A DNA stretch of 64,000 nucleotides from Rhodanobacteraceae bacterium (GTDB lineage: Bacteria > Pseudomonadota > Gammaproteobacteria > Xanthomonadales > Xanthomonadaceae), in NCBI GenBank assembly GCA_024233975.1, contig JACKOX010000013.1:1-64000 (forward strand). Direction: 5' to 3'. A program made the position numbers and the translations under genes. Shown one piece after another: positions 22,547 to 30,961 of the stretch (the first letter of the stretch is position 1; each line of letters opens with the position of its first letter). Under the pieces are notes generated by a model that was given only the letters and a program-made list of their open reading frames with translations, was not told the DNA's origin and ran no database searches.

Positions 22547-22999
22547 ATGAAGATCAAGCTCCGCAACAGACTCGAGGTCCTGATGAAGGACTCGGGCGTC
22601 AACAGCTTCGAGGAGATGGCCCAGCGCCTGACTCAGAATCAAGGCTGCAAGATCACTCGCACCGCACTGAGCCGGAAGTTTCGTGATCAGGATGTATCGC
22701 TCGCGCTTTCCATGATCGAGGCGATCTGCAACGAACTTCAATGCCTGCCCGGCGACATCTTCGAGACCGATGTGTCCGACGCTTCGGAGACCTTCGTGGA
22801 AGAGCTGCGCACGCGCCTGCAGCCGTTCCGTTACGGCACGATCCGACTGCAGAAGCCCGGGGCGGTGACGGAGATGGCTTCGGAGCCGACAGGGGAAGTC
22901 GCCTCAACGCCTTCCAAGAAGGCAAAGCCGCCGATGGATCTGGATGCAATCGCCGGTCCGCGAGTGTCGCATCTGCACGCCGGCAAGTTGAAGAAGTGA
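22547..22999 (+). CDS. Small Xre/Cro-type HTH protein of the recombinase module
   Basis: This 150-residue protein has an N-terminal Cro/C1-like HTH (about 5-70; LEVLMKDSGVNSFEEMAQRL ... TRTALSRKFRDQDVSLALSMIEAICNEL), typical of small single-domain regulators. The tail is basic and disordered-looking and ends HLHAGKLKK. It begins 21 bp after the recombinase stop and ends 8 bp before the next gene, so it is part of the same transcript. It may repress the module or act as an accessory factor. Confidence 0.75.
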   Translation: MKIKLRNRLEVLMKDSGVNSFEEMAQRLTQNQGCKITRTALSRKFRDQDVSLALSMIEAICNELQCLPGDIFETDVSDASETFVEELRTRLQPFRYGTIRLQKPGAVTEMASEPTGEVASTPSKKAKPPMDLDAIAGPRVSHLHAGKLKK

Positions 23000-23007
23000 G
23001 CTGAGCC

Positions 23008-24309
23008 TTGGCTATTGCCTGCGCCTTGTGTGACAGCATCGGCCGCGGTGAGCGCTGGCGTGCGCCGCGATTCTGCATGAGAACGCGGGTCGATCCGCCG
23101 GGAACCTGCTGGCTGCATTCCTCCAAAGAGGAACTGCGGTGGTGCGCGCAATCGATGGTCACCGCCATGCAGGGCGCGGAAAAGCGCGGCCTGTATCTCC
23201 AGCTGCTTCGGCGCGTAGGAGAAGCGTTTCAACAAGACGATCTTGCAATCGACAACCTGCTGGCGACGCTATCGCCAGAAGAGCGATCCATGCTGCTGAA
23301 GTACGGCTCCGCCGAGCTGCGGGCGGTACTGTCCAAGCGCATCGCCGCGCTACCGAACGCCGAGGTGCGGCCGGCCACGACCAGCGCACGGATTCCGGAC
23401 GGATTGCCGCAGCCGCTCCTGGACGGCCTGCTGGCATTCGAGAAGCGATTGCAGGCACGCTACGAGACGCTGGTTGAGCGCGGGCACACGCGTTCGCACA
23501 AGTACGTCGCGGCCGCCATGAAGGTGCCCGTGCGACTGGCTGTCTTCGTCGCCGGAGAGGGCATCGAGCGCTGGGATGTCGTGAGGAAGCGCGACCTGGT
23601 CGCGTTCTTCCAGAAGAACCCTGCAGCTCCGCGTCAGCCCATCGAGCGCTTCCTGCAGTCCATGGAGGACCACCGACCGTTCCGTGACCGGCGCGGTCGT
23701 CCGGCGGGCGGACGCAAGCGAATGCGTGACACCAAGCGTCGCCCGCCGCCTCAGGTGCTGCGTCCCGAGATCCTTGCGCAGTTTCTCGCCGACGTGCGCG
23801 AGCGCTACAGCGTGCACGAGTATGTGCTCGCGTGGATGGTGTGCCGGCTAGGCATGATCGCCAGGCACGCATACAGCATCACCCTGGACCGAATTCAATT
23901 GAACGACCGTGGTCGAATGGTCATTCGACCCGCGCTCGTCTGGGTCGAGGTGCCCCCACGGGTTGCCGACCAGTTTCGCAATATCATCGAACCCATCGAG
24001 CCGAGCTGGGGCAAGGTCGACCCCGAGTCGCTTCGCCATATCACGCTGTTCGACCACTACATCACCAAGCTCGACGACTTCTCGGCGACAGTGTTGCAGG
24101 GGCGTACGCGCCTTCTGCGCGCATCGGCCATCTTTGCGGCAATGCTCGACGGCCATCTGGATCGCGTGACCCTGCGCCACACCATGGGCGTGTCGATGCC
24201 CACGATCCTGCAGCTTGAGCGCCTGTTGTCCGTAGACCTCCATCGGCGGCTGGATCCCAGCTTGGTGGAGGCCAGAAACGCCCACATCACGGGGCAGGTC
24301 GATGACTGA
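23008..24309 (+). CDS. Recombinase-like protein lacking catalytic residues
   Basis: The 433 residues start (TTG) with a Cys-rich segment (ACALCDS...FC...TCW...WC) that may bind zinc. A helical region at about 155-230 looks like a core-binding domain. The C-terminal region resembles a tyrosine recombinase catalytic fold: WMVCRLGMIARHAYSITLDRIQL in the box I position and RLLRASAIFAAMLDGHLDRVTL in the box II position. The box II His is replaced and no C-terminal Tyr follows. I read it as a degenerate recombinase paralogue acting as a partner subunit; this fold assignment is inference. An ATG at 23077 is an alternative start. It overlaps the GIY-YIG gene by 8 bp. Confidence 0.65.
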   Translation: MAIACALCDSIGRGERWRAPRFCMRTRVDPPGTCWLHSSKEELRWCAQSMVTAMQGAEKRGLYLQLLRRVGEAFQQDDLAIDNLLATLSPEERSMLLKYGSAELRAVLSKRIAALPNAEVRPATTSARIPDGLPQPLLDGLLAFEKRLQARYETLVERGHTRSHKYVAAAMKVPVRLAVFVAGEGIERWDVVRKRDLVAFFQKNPAAPRQPIERFLQSMEDHRPFRDRRGRPAGGRKRMRDTKRRPPPQVLRPEILAQFLADVRERYSVHEYVLAWMVCRLGMIARHAYSITLDRIQLNDRGRMVIRPALVWVEVPPRVADQFRNIIEPIEPSWGKVDPESLRHITLFDHYITKLDDFSATVLQGRTRLLRASAIFAAMLDGHLDRVTLRHTMGVSMPTILQLERLLSVDLHRRLDPSLVEARNAHITGQVDD

Positions 24310-24613
24310 CGGCCGCTGGTTCGTGTACCTGGTCGAGTGCCGGACCCGACGCATCTACACCGGGGTCACGCCCAATCTCGTGAACCGGATGAATGCACAT
24401 CGGCGCGGCCGTGGTGCGGCGTTCACACGGATCAATCCGCCGGAGCGGCTGCTCGCCGCTAAGCCGTTCGAGAATCGCAGCGAAGCGCAGCAGGTGGAAG
24501 CCCAAGTAAAGCGCCTTCCGGCGGCCCACAAGCGATTTCTGGCGGCGGAGTGGTCAAAGGAGCACCCGGTCGACGAGCGCGCCCAGGAAGCGCTTGCGCT
24601 CGGTCAGGGCTAG
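24302..24613 (+). CDS. GIY-YIG domain nuclease
   Basis: This 103-residue single-domain protein has VYLVECRTRRIYTGVT (the GIY-YIG pair), NLVNRMNAHRRG with the conserved Arg, and SEAQQVEAQVK with the metal-binding Glu. It belongs to the YhbQ/UPF0213-like group. It is translationally coupled to the recombinase-like gene (8-bp overlap). Its last 60 bp overlap the 3' end of the oppositely oriented kinase gene. A nicking or resolving role in transfer or integration of the island is possible. Confidence 0.87.
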   Translation: MTDGRWFVYLVECRTRRIYTGVTPNLVNRMNAHRRGRGAAFTRINPPERLLAAKPFENRSEAQQVEAQVKRLPAAHKRFLAAEWSKEHPVDERAQEALALGQG

Positions 24614-25348
24614 GTAGGCAGCCACCTGTTCGTCGATCGTGACGTTGCCTACTGTGTCGTCGTAGGTGGTCGCCGAGAGGATCGCCCAGTCCGGCATTGA
24701 CATGATCCGCTCCACCATGGCGCCGCAGTAGCGGGCATTGACCAGCTTCTGGAAAGGGTGGAAGGACGGGAAGTCGTCTCGGGCCAGCCACTCGAGCGAT
24801 TGGTCCACCGTCGGCCGGCAGGCGAGCAGCGACGAGCCCTGGTCGAGCGCAAACATCACCCCTCGGTCTTTGGCGCCGAGGTCGGCCTTGAAGTTGAGGG
24901 CGCGGTCTTCGTTGCCGATCCACAGATCGAATACGGCGAGGTCAGCGGTCTCCTTGGGATACTTCTGCGCGAGCAGCGTCATCGCCCTGGCATGACCGGC
25001 ATGCCGGTACATGCCGTCGGGCAACGGCGGCGCGTCATCGGGATCGTTGTCGGGATCGTGTCGGTCGTCGTCGGTGAAGTCGTACACGTCCAGTCCGACC
25101 TCGGCGGCGCGCAGCGCGGCAAAGCGCAGGCGGGCGTCCGAGGCCGACGCCCGCGCCGGCACGCCGACCAGAACGGGAATCCCCAGAAAGAGCGCCAAGC
25201 GGTTCGCCACCAGTTCGGCGTAGACCTGCGACTGCGCAGCCTCGTGGTCGCACTTCAGCACAGCGGACAGCTGCCCGTCCTCGGCGCCGGTTGTGCTCCG
25301 TGCGTTGGGCGTCGCGGCGCCCGTGATTTCGTAGCAGAGGATAGGCAC
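24554..25348 (-). CDS. HipA-like kinase-fold protein
   Basis: This 264-residue protein has a kinase-like core: a candidate lysine in LSAVLKC near residue 32, the catalytic loop FDLWIGNEDRALN near residue 145, and the metal-binding aspartate in MFALDQGSSLL. This pattern is like HipA-family and related phosphotransferases. It lacks the HipA N-terminal subdomain and no HipB-like repressor is adjacent. It is the last gene of the hsd operon, 6 bp after hsdR. A toxin or regulatory kinase linked to restriction is plausible but unproven. The start is GTG. Confidence 0.7.
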   Translation of the reverse strand: MPILCYEITGAATPNARSTTGAEDGQLSAVLKCDHEAAQSQVYAELVANRLALFLGIPVLVGVPARASASDARLRFAALRAAEVGLDVYDFTDDDRHDPDNDPDDAPPLPDGMYRHAGHARAMTLLAQKYPKETADLAVFDLWIGNEDRALNFKADLGAKDRGVMFALDQGSSLLACRPTVDQSLEWLARDDFPSFHPFQKLVNARYCGAMVERIMSMPDWAILSATTYDDTVGNVTIDEQVAAYLALTERKRFLGALVDRVLL

Positions 25349-25354
25349 GGCGGC

Positions 25355-28300
25355 TTACGGGTGCTCGAAGGCCCAGGTATCGGCGAGCAGTTCGGCCTGC
25401 GCGATGACTTTGTCGGTGGCGTCCGGCTGCGCGTCGGGTGGGTACTTGTGCTTGGCCAGCAGCACCTTGACCATGGCCAGCATCCGCGCACGCGACGACT
25501 TGCGGTTCTGCCAGTTGATCGTTGCCGACTTGCGCAGCTTGTCGGTCAGCTCCTGCGCCAGTGCGCGCAGCACCGGGTGGCCCATCTCGCGCACGGCGGA
25601 TTCGTTCTCGCATAGCGCCTGATAGAAGGCGAACTCCTCCTCGGTCAGGCCTTCCGGTGGCTTGGCGGCGTTGATCTCCTTGGCGAGCTTGATCAGTTCC
25701 TCGATCACCTCCACCGTGGTCAACGCGCGGTTCTGGTATTTGGCGATCGCCTCTTCGAGCTTCTGGGTGAACTCCTTGGCCTGCATGGCGTTCTTCTGGC
25801 CACGCGCCTTCACCTGGTCGGCGATCAGTCGCTCCAGCAGTTCGGCGGCCAGGTTCTTGGTCGGCATCTTCTGGATCTGGGCGAGGAACTGTTCGTCCAG
25901 CAGCGAGATGTCCGGCTTGCCGAGGCCCAGTGTGCCGAAGACGTCTTTCACGCCCTCGACCAACACGCCCTTGGCGACGAGCTGACGAAGCGCCGCTTCT
26001 TTTTCGAGCCGCGATCGCGACTCACCGGCACGCGTCAGCTTGATCAGACACACTCGCACCGCCTGGAAGAACGCGATCTCCTCGCGCACCTCCATCGCCG
26101 CGCTTCGGGTGCCGGCCAGCGACTGCGCCTTGGTCAACTTCAGCACCTGGTCGAGGAAGGCGCGCACGCCGCGATTGCGGCCCTTGTCGTCCGGCTCGGG
26201 GTCGACCTGCAGGACGTGCTCCATCGCCGGCCCCAGCAGGGCAAGTGCGCGCTTGGGGTCAGCGAAGCCGGCGTAGTCGAAGCCGTGGAAGAACTCGCGG
26301 CGGATCACGTCCAGCGTGTCGAGCAGGATGCGCAGCGCCTCACCTGAGGTGTCGATCGGCTCGCGCTCCTGCCCAGCGTCTCGGGTGTACTGGCGGATGG
26401 CCTTCTTCAGCTCCTCGCCAATGCCGATGTAGTCGACGATCAGCCCGCCGGGCTTGTCCTTCCAGATGCGATTGGTGCGGGCGATTGCCTGCATCAGCCC
26501 GTGGCCCTGCATGGGCTTGTCGACATAGAGCGTGTGGACCGGTGGCGCGTCGAAACCGGTTAGCCACATGTCGCGAACAATCACCAGGTCGAGGGGGTCG
26601 TCCGCGTCCTTGAAGCGCTTCTCCAACAGCTTGGCGCCCGAGCGGTCGGTCCGATGCTGCTGGTAGTGCGAAGGGTCAGACGAGTTGCTGGTCATCACGA
26701 TCTTCAGTCGACCCTTGGCGATGTCCGGGTCGCCCCACGCGGGCCGCAGCTTCACGAGCTCGTCGAACAGCCGCACGGCCGCCTCGCGTGAGACCGCCAC
26801 GATCATCGCCTTGCCCTCGATCTGCTCCTTGCGCGCTTCCCAGTGGGCGACCAGATCGGCGGCCAGGGTCGCCAGACGACCATCCGCCATCGCCAAGGCC
26901 TCGAGCCGGGTCAGCCGACTGACCGTCTGGCCCTGCTCCTGTTCGTCCTCGTCCTCGGTCGCCTCCAGGAACTCGTCCATGAGCGCCTGCTTCTCGGCCT
27001 CATTGAAGCGAAGCTCGATGATCCGGCTCTCGTAGCTGACTGGCACCACCGCCTCGTCTTCCTGCGCGGCGATCATGTCGTAGACGTCGACGTAGGTGCC
27101 GAAGACCGCCTCGGTGTCGCGGTCGTCCAGGCTCACAGGCGTGCCGGTCATGCCAAGGTAGATCGCGTTCGGCAGCGCATCGCGCATGTACTTGGCGAGG
27201 CCGTACTTGGTCTGGCCCGTCTTGGTATCGAGGTCGGCTCTGAAGCCGTACTGCGTGCGGTGCGCCTCGTCGGCGATCACGATGACATTGCTGCGCTCGC
27301 AGAGGACCGGCACCGAAGTCTGGCCACGCTCGGGAGCGAACTTGTTGATGGTGGTGAAGAACACGCCGCCGGCTTCCACGGCCGTGAGCTGCTCGCGCAG
27401 GTCGTCGCGGCTGTTGGCCTGCACCGGCGTGGCACGGATCGACCAGCGGCAGTCGGCAAAGGTCTCGAACAACTGGCCGTCCAGGTCTTTGCGGTCGGTG
27501 ACCAGCACGACGGTCGGGTTCGCGAACTCGGATCGCTCGCGCAGGGCCATCACGTAGAACAAGGCGAGCAGCGACTTGCCCGAGCCCTGGGTGAACCAGA
27601 TCACGCCGCCCTTGCCGTCTTTGCGATGGGTCAGGGCGTCGACAGCTCGTTGCACCGCTTTCTTCACGCCGTGGTACTGATGCCACTGCGCGATGATCTT
27701 GAAGCTAGCTCCGCCGTCGCTGCCGCCAAAGGCCACGAACCCGCGGAAGAAATCGAGCAGGGTGTGCGGTTCCATCAGGCCCCGCATCAGCGACTCCAGC
27801 TCCAACATGCCCTTGGCGGCCTTTTCGCCGCCCACCAGGCGCCAACGGGAATGACGACTCAGGTCAGCGCTGAGCGAACCGTAGCGGGCGACTGTGCCGT
27901 CAGAGATGACGTTGAGCAGGTTGTAGGAAAACAGCTGCGGGATGTCGGCCTTGTAGGTCTGGATCTGGTTGTACGCCTTCTCGTAGTCGGCGTTCGGATC
28001 GGCCGGATTCTTGAGCTCGATGACGACCAGTGGGAGACCGTTGACGAACAGCACCAGGTCCGGCCGGCGGAGCTTCTGGCCGTGCACGGTGAACTGCTGG
28101 ACAGCGAGAAGATCATTGGGGCCATCGAAGTCGATCACCGGCACGCGCAGTACGCTGCGTCGGCCGTCTGACTCGATGCGCTCCAGCGGCACGCCATTGC
28201 GCAGCCAGTCGTACATCTCGCGGTTGCCGTCGACCAGCGATTGCGAGCCGTAGCTCGCGACCTTGGCAACGACCTCATCCGTTTCGGCCGGCGACAGATC

Positions 28301-28471
28301 AGGCGCGAGCCGCGACACTGCGTCGCGCAGTCGCGGCGCCAGCACGACATCGGCGTAGCGTTCTCTGCCTGCCTGCTCCCCGCCGGGCGATACCGCGTCG
28401 CCATGCAGGCATGCCCACCCGAGGCCGGCGAGCCAGTCGACGCAAACGGCTTCGAGGTGGTTTTCGTTCAT
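25355..28471 (-). CDS. hsdR: Type I restriction endonuclease, R (motor/nuclease) subunit
   Basis: These 1038 residues are the expected size. The N-terminal nuclease domain has D138 and E152-L-K154 (ELKNP) of the PD-(D/E)xK motif. The helicase part has Walker A GSGKS (296-300) and DEAH (401-404). Later motifs include the MTGTPVS region and the C-terminal helical domain that binds the methylase. All catalytic motifs are intact, so it should be an active ATP-dependent translocase that cuts foreign DNA. AAGGGGCGAC precedes the ATG at 28471. It is separated from the upstream operon genes by 188 bp. Confidence 0.96.
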   Translation of the reverse strand: MNENHLEAVCVDWLAGLGWACLHGDAVSPGGEQAGRERYADVVLAPRLRDAVSRLAPDLSPAETDEVVAKVASYGSQSLVDGNREMYDWLRNGVPLERIESDGRRSVLRVPVIDFDGPNDLLAVQQFTVHGQKLRRPDLVLFVNGLPLVVIELKNPADPNADYEKAYNQIQTYKADIPQLFSYNLLNVISDGTVARYGSLSADLSRHSRWRLVGGEKAAKGMLELESLMRGLMEPHTLLDFFRGFVAFGGSDGGASFKIIAQWHQYHGVKKAVQRAVDALTHRKDGKGGVIWFTQGSGKSLLALFYVMALRERSEFANPTVVLVTDRKDLDGQLFETFADCRWSIRATPVQANSRDDLREQLTAVEAGGVFFTTINKFAPERGQTSVPVLCERSNVIVIADEAHRTQYGFRADLDTKTGQTKYGLAKYMRDALPNAIYLGMTGTPVSLDDRDTEAVFGTYVDVYDMIAAQEDEAVVPVSYESRIIELRFNEAEKQALMDEFLEATEDEDEQEQGQTVSRLTRLEALAMADGRLATLAADLVAHWEARKEQIEGKAMIVAVSREAAVRLFDELVKLRPAWGDPDIAKGRLKIVMTSNSSDPSHYQQHRTDRSGAKLLEKRFKDADDPLDLVIVRDMWLTGFDAPPVHTLYVDKPMQGHGLMQAIARTNRIWKDKPGGLIVDYIGIGEELKKAIRQYTRDAGQEREPIDTSGEALRILLDTLDVIRREFFHGFDYAGFADPKRALALLGPAMEHVLQVDPEPDDKGRNRGVRAFLDQVLKLTKAQSLAGTRSAAMEVREEIAFFQAVRVCLIKLTRAGESRSRLEKEAALRQLVAKGVLVEGVKDVFGTLGLGKPDISLLDEQFLAQIQKMPTKNLAAELLERLIADQVKARGQKNAMQAKEFTQKLEEAIAKYQNRALTTVEVIEELIKLAKEINAAKPPEGLTEEEFAFYQALCENESAVREMGHPVLRALAQELTDKLRKSATINWQNRKSSRARMLAMVKVLLAKHKYPPDAQPDATDKVIAQAELLADTWAFEHP

Positions 28472-28659
28472 GTCGCCCCTTGAGCAGCGGCCTGGAAGCC
28501 CCCATTAAACAACGAGATAGGGGCTTGGACCGAAAGCTTCGGGCCGCCCATCGGGGGTTCATTGCGGGTCAAGCTCTTGATGGGTACCATTCGCGTCAGC
28601 TCATCAACCATGCGTTGAAGGAGTAACGAGGCCGTCCCTAGGGGCGGCCTCAGCCTTTT
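28472..28659 (-). other. Intercistronic gap inside the hsd operon with hairpin
   Basis: These 188 bp lie between the 166-residue gene and hsdR. A perfect 7-bp hairpin (GAGGCCG at 28628-28634, CGGCCTC at 28645-28651) sits directly after the upstream stop codon. It is followed by TTTT only in the plus direction, so on the operon strand it may attenuate or stabilise rather than terminate. The rest could hold an internal promoter for hsdR. I see no gene here. Confidence 0.4.
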
Positions 28660-29160
28660 CTAGGTGCCCCAGAACGCCCGGTATGCACGTTCGCGCTTCC
28701 TGCGCTGATGCTCGTGCTCGATCCAGAAGGCTGTCCACGGCAGGACATAATCTCCGCGATCCGCCACGACGACGATGTAGCTGAAGTTGTCCGGGGCGAG
28801 TAGGTAGCGGTCTTCGTTCTTGCGCGACTCTTTCCACCAAACGATTCGGCACGCGGCGGCTCCGGGTGCCTGCCCGTCGTACTCGTCCATCATCGGCCGC
28901 GGCCAGCCGACGCGCTCGCAACGCCGCATGCTTGGCAGTCGATCGGCCTCCACATCGCCATCGGAGATCAGGTGCCAGAAAGTCGCGCTCTTCCCGTCGC
29001 TTTCCGGATGGCGCTTCACGCCGACGCGCTTTCCCGGCCATGAAGGTTTGGAAGCAATGAAATCCGCTACAAATCGGTCATGGATGCGCTCGAGGTAGGT
29101 GCTCCAGTCACCTTGCGCGTCTTCGAGCAGGATCAGGGCCGGCAGCCAGTCGATACTCAT
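28660..29160 (-). CDS. Unknown protein embedded in the hsd operon
   Basis: The 166 residues begin MSIDWLPALILLEDAQGDWSTYLERIHDRFVADFI. A segment VGVKRHPESDGKSATFWHLISDG and the later CRIVWWKESRKNEDRYLLAPDNFSYIVVVADRGDYVLPWTAFWIE look like a compact alpha/beta domain with many aromatic and charged residues. I do not recognise the family. It overlaps the DUF3800 stop by ATGA, so the two are coupled and probably function together. Confidence 0.7.
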   Translation of the reverse strand: MSIDWLPALILLEDAQGDWSTYLERIHDRFVADFIASKPSWPGKRVGVKRHPESDGKSATFWHLISDGDVEADRLPSMRRCERVGWPRPMMDEYDGQAPGAAACRIVWWKESRKNEDRYLLAPDNFSYIVVVADRGDYVLPWTAFWIEHEHQRRKRERAYRAFWGT

Positions 29161-29870
29161 GCCAGAGGCGCCACGGTGCGACCGTGCCACACGAACATGT
29201 TGAACTTTGGCTCGCGTAGGAGTGTAGGTCGCGTCAGCGTGTAGCCGGTGCGCTCTCGGATACGCGCGATGAGTGTTTCCTTGCCGGCATTCCCCGCCAA
29301 GCCGCGATTGACGTAGCTCACCGCACCGAGCAGCAGATCGGCCAGTTGCAGACCTTCCACAGCGTGTGATTCCACCACCTGCACGCGTTCCAGAATCTTG
29401 CGGTCGAAATCGTAGAGGTTATTGCACAGCACGTCGTGCAGCTTGACCACCTTGCGGGCGCTGCGCGTGTCTTTCTTGTCGAGGTAGATTCGGAAGCGCG
29501 CATCGGGACGAATCAGCGGCTCCAGCAAGCCGAACAGCATCTTGTAGTACCAGTCGTCGTGGCTCTGCCCGAAGTCCGAATGAGCCAGACCTGCCTTGTG
29601 CGCCACCCACGCGCGGAAGTGAAGGTCGTCGTCGTCAAAGAAGTAGTCCAGGTAGTCCCGGTAGAAGCCCTGCTTGGCTGGCGAAACCTTGCTCCACTTC
29701 ACTTCGAAATCAGGCGGCAAACCGTGCGCCTCCTTGATCTCGCGCAAGCGCACGGAAATCTCACGCGACTTGTCGACCGGGCACCACACCGCACCTAGCA
29801 CCATGAGCGGTTGGCCATCGTTGGGCAGGTGGCAGCTTTCGTCGCAGTAGACGTTGAAGGATTCGCTCAT
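29157..29870 (-). CDS. DUF3800 protein embedded in the hsd operon
   Basis: These 237 residues begin with the DUF3800 signature YCDES (8-12) and continue with LDKKDTR (D131) and LQLADLLLGA (174-183, D178). The acidic residues suggest an RNase H-like metal-binding fold, often found in defence loci. It sits between the HEPN-like gene (stop and start adjacent) and the 166-residue gene (ATGA overlap). Function in the restriction system is unknown; a nuclease role is a reasonable inference. Confidence 0.85.
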   Translation of the reverse strand: MSESFNVYCDESCHLPNDGQPLMVLGAVWCPVDKSREISVRLREIKEAHGLPPDFEVKWSKVSPAKQGFYRDYLDYFFDDDDLHFRAWVAHKAGLAHSDFGQSHDDWYYKMLFGLLEPLIRPDARFRIYLDKKDTRSARKVVKLHDVLCNNLYDFDRKILERVQVVESHAVEGLQLADLLLGAVSYVNRGLAGNAGKETLIARIRERTGYTLTRPTLLREPKFNMFVWHGRTVAPLA

Positions 29871-30961
29871 TAGTCGATCACCACATCGTCGATGAGGCCC
29901 TCGAACCCAGCCTCCATGGCACGCCAGAGCGTGGCGAGCTCCCGATAATCCTCGGGTGTGAAGGTGCGACCGTGGTGCGACCGCGCGCGCAGTTGGCCGA
30001 GGCGGACGATCATGAGCCTCAGCGCGTCGACGTCCTCATAGGCAACGGCAAACACCGCCTCGAAGTGTTCGTCGTGGCACATGATGAGTTCGTAGTGCTT
30101 GTAGTCGGCGTGATCCAACACCGACTCGTCGCCTTCCAACGGCCGCCCAAGCAGCTTCTGGCAGCCGCACAGGGGAAGTCGCTCCTTTGCCCAGTCCTCG
30201 CCGTAGGCCCCTTCCATGCACTGGGCGATGAGGGTACGCAGAACTTTCTCGTTCCGATGAACAAGGCCCTGCGCCTTCCTGACCGGAGCGGGCATCGCGT
30301 TGTCCTTGATCAGAACTCGAATGTGCCTCCGCTCTTCCTTCCGGGTCAGGATGCGGAATCGGGGGGCGCGTAGCAGGCCGGAGATGCCGAGCAACTCGCG
30401 GGCTTGCCGGACAGTGTGCAGTTCGAGCCAAGGGTCCGAGAGCACCGAGTCGATGGCCAACCAAGCGTCGCGACCAAGTACGTCGATGCGGTCGAACATC
30501 GTGGAAAGCGCCGAATGCGCGTTCAGCACCTCCGCGCAGCCATCCTCCCACCAAGACAGTCGGTGCGCGTCCGCCAACTGCGCGGCCAGCGACATGTCCG
30601 TGACGCGGTACTGTTCGAGCAGATCGGGCAGCTCGAACGCACCGCCGAGGCGAGCCGCCTCGACGGCACCGGTCAGCGAGCCAAGGGCATGATTCGTCTG
30701 CAGGTCGAACGCCGATTGACCGACCAGTTGACGATAGGAGTCGAGCGCGTGATCCCGCTTGAAGCGCTCCTGATCGATGATGCTCTCGACAGCCGCCGCG
30801 CCCCCCAGCATTCGGTAGAGGTCATCCGCCGCGGTTGACGCAAGGGGGCGGAGAAACTGCTCACGCTCTGCGCGCTGCTGCTCCATCACTTGGTCGATGA
30901 CCGAATAGCCTCCTGCTGCACGAGCCATCTCGCGGATATCGAGATATCTGGGGAGCGTCAT
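29870..30961 (-). CDS. Swt1/HEPN-like protein embedded in the hsd operon
   Basis: The 363 residues have an N-terminal helical region (MTLPRYLDIREMARAAGGYSVIDQVMEQQRAER...). The C-terminal segment from about residue 245 (VLRTLIAQCMEGAYGEDWAKERLP) resembles Swt1-type HEPN domains. It contains R325-A-R-S-H-H330, a match to the HEPN RNase motif R-x4-H. The ATG at 30961 overlaps the hsdS stop by ATGA, so it is coupled to hsdS. HEPN proteins are often RNA-cutting effectors; this assignment rests on motif and spacing and is not certain. Confidence 0.7.
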   Translation of the reverse strand: MTLPRYLDIREMARAAGGYSVIDQVMEQQRAEREQFLRPLASTAADDLYRMLGGAAAVESIIDQERFKRDHALDSYRQLVGQSAFDLQTNHALGSLTGAVEAARLGGAFELPDLLEQYRVTDMSLAAQLADAHRLSWWEDGCAEVLNAHSALSTMFDRIDVLGRDAWLAIDSVLSDPWLELHTVRQARELLGISGLLRAPRFRILTRKEERRHIRVLIKDNAMPAPVRKAQGLVHRNEKVLRTLIAQCMEGAYGEDWAKERLPLCGCQKLLGRPLEGDESVLDHADYKHYELIMCHDEHFEAVFAVAYEDVDALRLMIVRLGQLRARSHHGRTFTPEDYRELATLWRAMEAGFEGLIDDVVID

